Part shown: positions 1 to 5,220 of the stretch, in pieces | How the letters are laid out: every line of letters begins with the position of its first letter | How positions within the stretch are numbered: position 1 is the stretch's first letter | DNA from: Clostridia bacterium | GTDB taxonomy: Bacteria; Bacillota; Clostridia; Oscillospirales; CAG-272 | Reading direction: 5' to 3' | Length of the DNA stretch: 5,490 bases | Assembly (NCBI GenBank): GCA_017461825.1 | Contig: JAFTXB010000040.1 | Span: 1 to 5,490 of the forward strand | Position numbers and translations under genes: made by a program | The notes under the pieces: generated by a model | What the model saw: only the letters and a program-made list of their open reading frames with translations | Database searches by the model: none | Told to the model about the DNA's origin: nothing

Positions 1-39
1 GGAAAAGCGCCACTCCGCTACGCTTCGTGACGCTTTTCC
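1..39. repeat. Imperfect inverted repeat (possible hairpin) at left edge
   Basis: The arms at 1-13 and 27-39 are complementary at 12 of 13 positions (the mismatch is 10 against 30), with a 13-nt loop at 14-26. The outer part of the stem is A/T-rich (GGAAAAGCG with CGCTTTTCC), so it could act as a terminator or be the end of a dispersed intergenic repeat. The window edge cuts off its left context. Positions 40-104 hold no gene that I can support. Confidence 0.4.
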
Positions 40-105
40 TATGCGATTCCTTAATTCTTTATCTTTTCGTCAGATTTTTTTCACCCCAACTATTGACAAA
101 GAGCC

Positions 106-148
106 AAAAAAGCACACATTTGTCTTGGCAGACAAATGTGTGCTTTTT
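106..148 (-). terminator. Rho-independent terminator of the tRNA-Ala gene (symmetrical)
   Basis: A perfect 13-bp stem (112-124 paired with 131-143) closes a 6-nt loop (125-130). It is flanked by six A at 106-111 and five T at 144-148. Read leftward, it begins 7 nt after the tRNA CCA end and is followed by a six-T run, which is the classic intrinsic terminator layout. The flanking A and T runs mean it could also stop rightward transcripts. Confidence 0.9.
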
Positions 149-150
149 CC

Positions 151-226
151 TGGTGGAGCGTAGGGGATTCGAACCCCTGACCCCAACACTGCCAGTGTTG
201 TGCGCTCCCAACTGCGCTAACGCCCC
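151..226 (-). tRNA. tRNA-Ala, anticodon GGC, CCA encoded
   Basis: The reverse strand folds as a complete 76-nt cloverleaf. It has a 7-bp acceptor stem (220-226 with 155-161), a D stem GCGC/GCGC, a 5-bp anticodon stem CAACA/TGTTG with loop CTGGCAG, a 5-nt variable loop, a T stem AGGGG/CCCCT with loop TTCGAAT, discriminator A (154) and a genomically encoded CCA (151-153). The anticodon GGC (191-193 on the plus strand) reads the alanine codon GCC. The acceptor stem contains a G3:U70 wobble pair, the known identity element for alanyl-tRNA synthetase, which independently supports Ala. The gene stands alone, with its own promoter upstream and a terminator immediately downstream. It reads away from zapA. 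Confidence 0.97.
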
Positions 227-265
227 GTATTCTCTTGTCGTGTCTCGCTTTTGTGTTGCCTATTT

Positions 266-295
266 ATTTTACCATAGCAGATAATACTTTGTCAA
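266..295 (-). promoter_or_regulatory. Sigma-A-type promoter of tRNA-Ala
   Basis: On the reverse strand there is a perfect -35 TTGACA (290-295) and a -10 TAAAAT (266-271), 18 bp apart. Transcription would start near 258-260, leaving a 5' leader of about 32 nt to be removed before the mature tRNA end at 226. The match and the position just upstream of the tRNA make the assignment good. Confidence 0.75.
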
Positions 296-492
296 TACTT
301 TTTTATTATTTTATTGCGTATTATCTCTCTTTCCTTTTATTTTTTAAAATAAAACTAATTCTTATTTTAAAAAATTGGATAAAGGCCGGGCGTAAAAAAT
401 GACGGATCGGAGAGGAATGTGAGTAAAAGGTGGCTTTTTGCGATCTTTTGGCGTTTTTTGTCCGATCGGCTGAAATTTTTTGTGCTTTTTTG
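296..492. other. AT-rich intergenic spacer between divergent promoters
   Basis: No credible gene on either strand. The stretch is dominated by A and T runs. It contains a weak 7-bp inverted pair, GATCGGA (405-411) and TCCGATC (461-467), 49 bp apart, which is probably chance. The reading frames across it give low-complexity Lys/Phe-rich peptides with no ribosome binding site. It separates the leftward tRNA promoter from the rightward zapA promoter. Confidence 0.6.
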
Positions 493-542
493 AAAAAAAT
501 TTAAAAAAAGCCCTTTTCATTTGCAAAATTTTATAGTATAAT
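493..542 (+). promoter_or_regulatory. Promoter of the zapA-U32 unit with UP-like A-tracts
   Basis: A perfect -10 TATAAT lies at 537-542. A -35 of TTTTCA (514-519, four of six consensus bases) sits exactly 17 bp upstream. Two A-tracts of seven A each (493-499 and 503-509) lie directly upstream of the -35, where an UP element would contact the RNA polymerase alpha subunit. Predicted start is around 549, giving a leader of about 97 nt before zapA. A second TATAAT-like register overlaps a few bases downstream. Confidence 0.75.
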
Positions 543-563
543 AATATATAGATGATTTTATAT

Positions 564-621
564 CGGCGTGTCAACCGTTTTTGCGCGCCGCACATCGCTA
601 AAGGACAGGCTCTTCCTTGGC
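564..621 (+). promoter_or_regulatory. Two potential hairpins in the zapA 5' leader
   Basis: The first possible stem pairs 564-570 with 584-590 (seven pairs including one G-U) around a 13-nt loop. The second pairs 597-605 with 614-621 (eight pairs with one bulged A and one G-U) around an 8-nt loop. The second ends only 5 nt before the Shine-Dalgarno sequence AAAGGAG (627-633). I do not recognise any known riboswitch or leader family, and these may be chance structures. Confidence 0.3.
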
Positions 622-645
622 GAATGAAAGGAGCTTTGTGTTATT

Positions 646-1281
646 ATGAAACAAAAATATACCATCACCGTGGCGGATATGGACCTTAATATTATCAGCG
701 ATGCCTCGCCCGATGAAGTTGAAAATATTGTTGGGATCCTTGACCGCAGAATGCGGGATATTAACCTCAAAAGCCCGCGTTGCACCAAAAACGAGGCGGC
801 TCTTTTGTGCGCGCTTTCCTATTGCTCCGAGCGTATCGCTATGCAAGAGGCTTTTAAAAAGGTTGAAAAGGATGCCTTCCGTTTTGCCGCTGACAATGAA
901 AAGCTGAAAAAGCAGATCGAGTCGCTCGAGGGAGAGCTTGCAAATCTGCGCAAGGATGCCGAGGTTATGCGCTCGCTGTTGGAGCGTTCTACCTTGATTA
1001 CCGAGCCTGTGGCTCCCGCAAAGGAAAAAGCACTTCCCAAAACCGCGGCAGCAAAAGCGGAAGCCGAGCAGCTTTCGGCATTTGACCTTCCTGCCGAGGA
1101 GCCTGCAATTGAACAGCCCGCGCAGCCTGTGGCACCTGTTCCTGCGGCTGTTGAGTCCGAGGCTGCTCCTGCTGTTGAGGAAGTGTCCGCTACGGAGGAA
1201 AGTACATCCAAGAAGAATCAAAAGCCGGGTAAAAACCGTGTGGGCAATATGTTTGACATGTTGATCTACAGTGATATCTGA
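646..1281 (+). CDS. zapA: ZapA-family cell division protein with long disordered tail
   Basis: A 211-residue ZapA-like protein. ZapA binds FtsZ in the cytoplasm and promotes bundling and stability of the Z ring. Residues 1-55 resemble the family's small globular domain (YTITVADMDLNI, then DEVENIVGILDRRMRDI). Residues 60-115 form a charged heptad-like helix suited to the ZapA coiled-coil dimer. Bacterial ZapA is usually about 85-110 residues, so roughly 95 residues are extra: an Ala/Pro/Glu-rich, apparently disordered linker (116-188), a basic patch KKNQKPGKNR (189-198), and a hydrophobic/acidic end, GNMFDMLIYSDI (200-211). The ATG start fits the N-terminal motif and has AAAGGAG at 627-633, although the 12-nt spacing is long. 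It is first in a unit with the U32 gene 4 nt downstream. Family membership is confident; the role of the tail is unknown. Confidence 0.85.
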   Translation: MKQKYTITVADMDLNIISDASPDEVENIVGILDRRMRDINLKSPRCTKNEAALLCALSYCSERIAMQEAFKKVEKDAFRFAADNEKLKKQIESLEGELANLRKDAEVMRSLLERSTLITEPVAPAKEKALPKTAAAKAEAEQLSAFDLPAEEPAIEQPAQPVAPVPAAVESEAAPAVEEVSATEESTSKKNQKPGKNRVGNMFDMLIYSDI

Positions 1282-1285
1282 CACG

Positions 1286-3301
1286 ATGAAACGGTTGCCC
1301 GAGTTGCTTTGCCCCGCAGGCTCGCCCGAAGCCTTTGACGCGGCGATTGAGGGGGGGGCAGATGCCATTTATCTTGGCGGCGCGTCCTTTAACGCGCGGA
1401 TGCATGCGAAAAATTTCGGCGGAGACGATTTGCGCTCCGCCGTTTTGCGCGCTCATGCCTATGGTGTCAAGGTTTATTTGACGCTGAATACACTTGTCAC
1501 CGACCGTGAGCTATCGGCGTATTTGGATGCGGCGGGCGAGGCGGCGTGTGCGGGGGTGGATGCGCTCATTGTTGCCGATCTCGGCGGTGCCGCGGCGATC
1601 AAACGCGTTTATCCCGATCTGGAGCTGCATGCCAGCACGCAGATGTCGGGGCACAGTGCCGCTATGGGAGAGAAATTGCAGGCTTTGGGTTTTTCGCGCA
1701 TGGTCGTTGCGCGCGAAACCCCCGCTGTTGATCTGCGTACAGTTGTGAAGAACTCGCCCATTGAGGTGGAGATGTTTATTCACGGCGCGCTTTGTGTGAG
1801 CCATTCGGGGCAATGTTTGTTTTCCTCGGTGGTGGGGGGACGGAGCGGAAACCGCGGTGAGTGCGCACAGCCTTGCCGACTGCCGTTTTCCTGTGTAGGA
1901 TGCGGCAAAAAGGGAAGAGAAGGATACCCTCTGTCCTTAAAAGACCTTTCGCTTGCCGCACACGTTCCCGAGCTGATCGACATGGGCGTTGCGTCTCTCA
2001 AGATCGAGGGGCGGATGAAAGCACCCGAATACGTTCGGGATACCGCGCGGATCTGGCGAAGGTTGCTTGACGAGAGGCGCGCAGCCACAGCGGAAGAAAT
2101 GCGCGAGCTATCGGAGGTCTTTTCACGCGGCGGTTTTACCGACGGATATTACACGCAAAAGATCGGGCACGGCATGCTGGGGGTGCGCTCCGATGCCGAC
2201 AAAACAAATTCCCGCGCCCTGGAGCCTTTTGCGGGGCTTACCCGACGCATACCCTTGCATGTTTTTGCAAGCATAAAAGCCGATGCGCCTGCCAAGCTGA
2301 CACTGTCGGACGGTGCGCGGTCGGTAACGGTTTTGGGGGATGTTCCCATGCCTGCGCAAAACGCTCCGCTGACGCATGAGACGGTAGAGCGCAATCTTTC
2401 CAAGTTTGGCGGCACGTGCTATGCAGTGGGGGAATTTTTGCTGGAGCTTGACGGCGGACTGATGATGCCGATCTCACGGCTCAATGATCTCAGGCGCCGT
2501 GCGTTGGCTGCTTTTGGAGCACAAACAAACGGAGACGAGATCGTCCGCAAAGCGTATACGCCAAAGCCTCCCGAGGCAGACCGATCCTCGGTCAAAAGCG
2601 CGCGGTTTTATGAACCGGCTCAGATCACGCCGCGGGCACGCGCTTATTTTGACCGCATTTTTCTACCCCTGCAACGCTTTGAGGCAGTGGCGGACGGTGT
2701 GGTGATGCCTCCCGTGATATTTGATCGGGAGACAGAGACGATCAAGCGCATGCTGTGCGATGCCAAGTCGCGCGGGGCGAAATATGCCTTGGTAGGAAAT
2801 CTCGGGCACCTTTCGCTTGTCCGTGATGCGGGACTTGTGCCGATGGGGGATTATCGCTTGAATCTGACAAACCCCGAAAGCGTGGCACAGATCGAGGCGC
2901 TGGGAATTGGATCGTCCATTCTATCTCCCGAGCTGACCCTGCCGCAGATCCGCGATATCGGTGGGGACACAGCGGCGATCGTGTACGGTAGGCTACCATT
3001 GATGACGCTGGAAAAATGCGTGATCCGTGAAGTTGCCGACTGCCGATCATGCGAAGCAAACAGCGTGAAATTGCGCGACCGACGAGGTGTGGAATTTCCT
3101 GTTTTGCGTGAATGGGAGCACCTCAACGTGATATACAACATCATTCCAACGTGTATGTCGGATCGAGAGGACGCATTGGCGCGCGCCAAGGTGACGGCAA
3201 GGCATTTTCTGTTTACCACCGAAACCGCGCGCGAGGTGGATGCGGTGATCGAAGCCTATGAAAAGCACTTGCCCTTGCGGGGAAATGTGCGGAGAATATA
3301 A
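1286..3301 (+). CDS. U32 family protein with DUF3656 domain, RlhA (YdcP)-like
   Basis: A 671-residue cytoplasmic protein, long annotated as 'collagenase-like peptidase U32'. Characterised relatives are RNA hydroxylation factors: E. coli RlhA makes 5-hydroxycytidine at 23S rRNA position 2501, and TrhP acts on tRNA wobble uridine. The start PELLCPAGSPEAF and the barrel motif GADAIYLGG are typical. The U32 signature spans residues 163-180 (MFIHGALC...GQCLFS). Cysteines C170, C177, C193 and C197 (GECAQPC) fit an iron-sulfur site. Residues about 313-410 match DUF3656, and 465-671 form the C-terminal section with a further CX7CX2C group (C578, C586, C589). Length and the GGRSGNRGECAQPCRLPF stretch favour RlhA over the shorter TrhP. 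ATG at 1286 is preferred to the in-frame GTG at 1271, because family members begin MKxPELL. Neither has a clear ribosome binding site, so translation is probably coupled to zapA, which stops 4 nt upstream. Proteolytic activity is doubtful; the RNA substrate is inferred. Confidence 0.88.
   Translation: MKRLPELLCPAGSPEAFDAAIEGGADAIYLGGASFNARMHAKNFGGDDLRSAVLRAHAYGVKVYLTLNTLVTDRELSAYLDAAGEAACAGVDALIVADLGGAAAIKRVYPDLELHASTQMSGHSAAMGEKLQALGFSRMVVARETPAVDLRTVVKNSPIEVEMFIHGALCVSHSGQCLFSSVVGGRSGNRGECAQPCRLPFSCVGCGKKGREGYPLSLKDLSLAAHVPELIDMGVASLKIEGRMKAPEYVRDTARIWRRLLDERRAATAEEMRELSEVFSRGGFTDGYYTQKIGHGMLGVRSDADKTNSRALEPFAGLTRRIPLHVFASIKADAPAKLTLSDGARSVTVLGDVPMPAQNAPLTHETVERNLSKFGGTCYAVGEFLLELDGGLMMPISRLNDLRRRALAAFGAQTNGDEIVRKAYTPKPPEADRSSVKSARFYEPAQITPRARAYFDRIFLPLQRFEAVADGVVMPPVIFDRETETIKRMLCDAKSRGAKYALVGNLGHLSLVRDAGLVPMGDYRLNLTNPESVAQIEALGIGSSILSPELTLPQIRDIGGDTAAIVYGRLPLMTLEKCVIREVADCRSCEANSVKLRDRRGVEFPVLREWEHLNVIYNIIPTCMSDREDALARAKVTARHFLFTTETAREVDAVIEAYEKHLPLRGNVRRI
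1351..1358 (+). repeat. Homopolymeric tract of eight G in the U32 gene
   Basis: The third base of E22, codons G23 and G24 (both GGG) and the first base of A25 make an uninterrupted run of eight G. It lies about 65 bp after the start codon. A one-base slip would frameshift the gene early. The glycines belong to the conserved EGGADAIYLGG motif, so the run may simply reflect codon choice. Confidence 0.9.
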
Positions 3302-3306
3302 TATAT

Positions 3307-3364
3307 AAAACAACATACCCGTCTCAAACACAAAAGTGCGTTTGGAACGGGTATGTTTTGTTTT
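3307..3364. terminator. Bidirectional terminator between convergent operons
   Basis: An 11-bp perfect outer stem pairs 3312-3322 with 3347-3357. It is extended by an imperfect inner helix (CAAAC 3325-3329 with GTTTG 3340-3344). A TTTTGTTTT run follows on the right (3356-3364) and an AAAACAA run precedes on the left (3307-3313). It lies in the 61-bp gap between the U32 stop (3301) and the lipoprotein stop (3363) and can end transcripts from both sides. Confidence 0.92.
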
Positions 3365-3611
3365 AATATCGCTTGGTATGCCCATCTTCGGGCTCATTTG
3401 GAAAATCCGTGTCAATAGCGGTCGTATCTTCGGTCTCGTTTGCGGCGGTTGTTTCTTCCGGTGCTTCGGTTGCTTCTGCCGTCGTATCTTCGGTGCGATC
3501 CTCACGCGGGACGTAGTGGACGCAACCTGCAAGCGCGGTCAAAAGCAGTGCTGCCGCCAAGAGAACGGCGAACGGTCTCTTACCGCTTACAGCTCCGCGA
3601 TGCCGCACCAT
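3363..3611 (-). CDS. Small acidic Thr-rich lipoprotein, function unknown
   Basis: An 82-residue predicted membrane-anchored lipoprotein. Residues 1-13 are basic, 14-27 hydrophobic, and a lipobox (LAGC) puts the lipidated cysteine at C30. The mature part has 52 residues after the cysteine, about a third of them Asp/Glu and 11 Thr, with no globular pattern: it looks like a disordered, surface-exposed tail. The hexapeptide TEDTTA occurs twice (40-45 and 60-65). The start is supported by GAGAAGGA (3618-3625) 6 nt upstream, placed inside the end of rfbC; the two genes overlap by 25 bp in different frames. It ends directly at the bidirectional terminator and so is the last gene of the rhamnose operon. 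I do not recognise a family. It might be the anchor remnant of a larger lipoprotein, but the clean stop next to a terminator argues for an intact small gene. Confidence 0.75.
   Translation of the reverse strand: MVRHRGAVSGKRPFAVLLAAALLLTALAGCVHYVPREDRTEDTTAEATEAPEETTAANETEDTTAIDTDFPNEPEDGHTKRY
3421..3494 (-). repeat. Two 14-bp direct repeats inside the lipoprotein gene
   Basis: The identical 14-mer GTCGTATCTTCGGT (plus strand) occurs at 3421-3434 and 3481-3494, exactly 60 bp apart. Both copies are in frame and encode the TEDTT core of the repeated TEDTTA peptide. This suggests a small duplication, or selection for the repeated acidic Thr motif. Confidence 0.8.
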
Positions 3612-4186
3612 TTCTGATCCTTCTCGCTGAGATTGAGGGGCGTGCCGTCGGCAAGCGCATAACCCTCTGCCGATGCGCTTCCCTTGTATTCACCGACCAA
3701 CGTGGGCCACTCGATGCCGATGGCGGGATCGTTCCAAGCAAGTCCGCCTTCGTCGCCCGGGTGATAGAAATCGGTGCACTTGTAGCAGAATTCCGCCGTG
3801 TCACTCAACACCAAAAAGCCGTGCGCAAAGCCCTCGGGAATATAAAACTGCTTCTTGTTTTCCTCGGTCAGCTCCACGCCAAACCATTTTCCGCGCGTTT
3901 CGCTGTTCGGGCGGAGGTCGACGGCAACGTCAAACACGCTGCCCTTGATGACGCGAACGAGCTTGCCCTGCGGAAACTGCTTTTGAAAATGCAGACCGCG
4001 CAAAACGCCCTTGACCGACATACTCTGGTTGTCCTGCACAAATGTCATGTCAAGTCCGTTTTCCTGCATGTCGCGCAGGCTGTAGGTCTCCATAAAATAG
4101 CCGCGGCTGTCGCCGTGTACGGCGGGCTCAATGACACAAAGTCCCTTGATGCCGCCTGCGTTTTTTTCTACTTTAATCTGTCCCAT
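3587..4186 (-). CDS. rfbC: dTDP-4-dehydrorhamnose 3,5-epimerase (RmlC)
   Basis: A 199-residue cytoplasmic cupin enzyme that epimerises dTDP-4-keto-6-deoxy-D-glucose at C3 and C5, the third step of dTDP-L-rhamnose synthesis. Visible family motifs: GDSRGYFMETY (25-35), FVQDNQS (49-55), VLRGLHFQ (61-68) with the catalytic His66, FDVAVDLR (85-92), IPEGFAHGF (116-124), the catalytic-type Tyr135 in EFCYK, WNDPAIGIEWP (151-161) and LSEKD (186-190). Asp190 lines up with the Asp of the Salmonella His63-Asp170 pair. About 24 residues (162-185) lie between the IEWP and LSEKD motifs, where the Salmonella enzyme has about six. The start MGQIKVEKN is chosen because it lies 2 nt after the rfbB stop; the frame could open at 4276, but that adds 30 residues inside rfbB. 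No strong ribosome binding site is seen, so translation is probably coupled to rfbB. Confidence 0.95.
   Translation of the reverse strand: MGQIKVEKNAGGIKGLCVIEPAVHGDSRGYFMETYSLRDMQENGLDMTFVQDNQSMSVKGVLRGLHFQKQFPQGKLVRVIKGSVFDVAVDLRPNSETRGKWFGVELTEENKKQFYIPEGFAHGFLVLSDTAEFCYKCTDFYHPGDEGGLAWNDPAIGIEWPTLVGEYKGSASAEGYALADGTPLNLSEKDQKWCGIAEL
3618..3625 (-). promoter_or_regulatory. Ribosome binding site of the lipoprotein, inside rfbC
   Basis: On the reverse strand GAGAAGGA lies 6 nt before the ATG at 3611. It falls within the rfbC codons for the LSEKDQ region. A well-spaced site here is the main evidence that the small overlapping lipoprotein frame is translated and that its start is at 3611. Confidence 0.7.
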
Positions 4187-4188
4187 GC

Positions 4189-5208
4189 TTATCTGTTCCC
4201 ATACATTTTTTCGTAATAGTTTTGGTACTCGCCCGAAATGATGGTCTCCCACCACTCGCGGTTGTCGAGATACCACTTGATCGTCTTTTTGATGCCGTCC
4301 GCAAACATCGTCTCGGGCAGCCAGCCAAGCTCGGAGTGGATCTTGGTCGGGTCGATCGCATAGCGCATATCGTGTCCCTTGCGGTCGGTGACGTAGGTGA
4401 TGAGGCTCTCGGGCTTGCCGAGCTCCTTGCAGATGATCTTGACGATGTCGATGTTCTTCATCTCGTTGTGTCCGCCGATGTTGTAGACCTCGCCCACGCG
4501 TCCCTTGTGAATGATCAGGTCGATCGCCTTGCAGTGATCCTCAACGTAGAGCCAATCGCGCACGTTCAGACCCTCGCCGTACACGGGCAGGGACTTGTCG
4601 TTCAGGGCATTGGCGATCATGAGCGGGATCAGCTTCTCGGGGAAGTGGTAGGGGCCGTAGTTGTTGGAGCAACGGCTGATGGTAACGGGAAGTCCGTAGG
4701 TTCTGTGATACGCCAGCACCAACAGGTCTGCGGCTGCTTTGGAACTACTGTAAGGGCTGCTGGTGTGGATGGGTGTGGTCTCGGTGAAGAAAAGGTCGGG
4801 ACGGTCGAGCGGAAGATCGCCGTAGACCTCGTCGGTCGACACCTGATGATAGCGCGTGATGCCGTATTTGCGGCAAGCGTCCATCATGACAGCCGTTCCC
4901 ATGATATTGGTTTCAAGGAAGATGCCTGGGTTTTCGATCGAGCGGTCGACGTGGCTCTCCGCCGCGAAGTTGACCACGATATCGGGCTTTTCCTCCTCAA
5001 AGAGCTTGTATACTGCCTCTCTGTCGCAGATGTCTGCCTTGACAAAGCGGAAGTTGGGGTTATCCATCACGGGCTCCAGCGTGGAAAGGTTGCCCGCGTA
5101 GGTCAGCTTATCCAGACACACGATGCGGTAGTCGGGATATTTTCCCAGCATATGGAATACAAAATTCGATCCGATAAATCCGGCACCGCCGGTTACGATA
5201 ATGGTCAT
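4189..5208 (-). CDS. rfbB: dTDP-glucose 4,6-dehydratase (RmlB)
   Basis: A 339-residue, full-length, extended short-chain dehydrogenase/reductase enzyme. It uses bound NAD to convert dTDP-D-glucose to dTDP-4-keto-6-deoxy-D-glucose, the second step of dTDP-L-rhamnose synthesis. The Rossmann glycine motif TGGAGFIG is at 6-13, and the NAD-binding acidic residue is in CLDKLTYAGNL (D33). FAAESHVDRSI is at 81-91. The dehydratase signature STDEVYGDL (124-132) carries the catalytic Thr125, Asp126 and Glu127, and YSSSK (153-157) gives Tyr153 and Lys157. SNNYGPYHFPEKLIPL and VRDWLYVEDHCKAI are typical substrate-side motifs. The start at 5208 is fixed by a perfect AAGGAGG 5 nt upstream; the frame extends 12 codons further, but those residues are unlike the family. 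The stop is 2 nt before rfbC. Nothing is missing from the active site. Confidence 0.98.
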   Translation of the reverse strand: MTIIVTGGAGFIGSNFVFHMLGKYPDYRIVCLDKLTYAGNLSTLEPVMDNPNFRFVKADICDREAVYKLFEEEKPDIVVNFAAESHVDRSIENPGIFLETNIMGTAVMMDACRKYGITRYHQVSTDEVYGDLPLDRPDLFFTETTPIHTSSPYSSSKAAADLLVLAYHRTYGLPVTISRCSNNYGPYHFPEKLIPLMIANALNDKSLPVYGEGLNVRDWLYVEDHCKAIDLIIHKGRVGEVYNIGGHNEMKNIDIVKIICKELGKPESLITYVTDRKGHDMRYAIDPTKIHSELGWLPETMFADGIKKTIKWYLDNREWWETIISGEYQNYYEKMYGNR

Positions 5209-5213
5209 GATGT

Positions 5214-5220
5214 CCTCCTT
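5214..5220 (-). promoter_or_regulatory. Ribosome binding site of rfbB
   Basis: A perfect AAGGAGG (reverse strand) lies 5 nt before the ATG at 5208. It overlaps the rfbA stop codon (5219-5221) by two bases, so the rfbA-rfbB junction is tight and the two are almost certainly co-transcribed. It settles the rfbB start against the upstream in-frame ATG at 5244. Confidence 0.92.

Noticed and set aside
27..284. Plus-strand 85-codon open frame containing RRGFEPLTP
   Set aside because: It runs antisense through the tRNA-Ala gene and its terminator. The RGFEPLTP string is the well-known artefact of translating a tRNA T arm. It has no ribosome binding site.
405..467. Inverted GATCGGA/TCCGATC pair as an operator
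   Set aside because: Seven-bp arms 49 bp apart, far upstream of the -35, with no extension: expected by chance at this length.
362..595. Minus-strand 77-codon frame in the AT-rich spacer
   Set aside because: The Lys/Phe-rich translation comes from A/T runs, it has no ribosome binding site, and it overlaps the zapA promoter.
1271..1285. GTG at 1271 as the U32 start
   Set aside because: It would add MISDT before the family-typical MKRLPELL, and there is no ribosome binding site for it. ATG at 1286 fits homologues better, though coupling makes the choice not fully certain.
598..1368. Minus-strand 256-codon open frame
   Set aside because: It is antisense to zapA, Cys/Arg/Leu-rich with no recognisable domain, and lies over a gene with clear protein-family support.
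3440..4216. Plus-strand 258-codon open frame
   Set aside because: It is antisense to rfbC and the lipoprotein, has no family motifs, and would cross genes whose products are recognised on the other strand.
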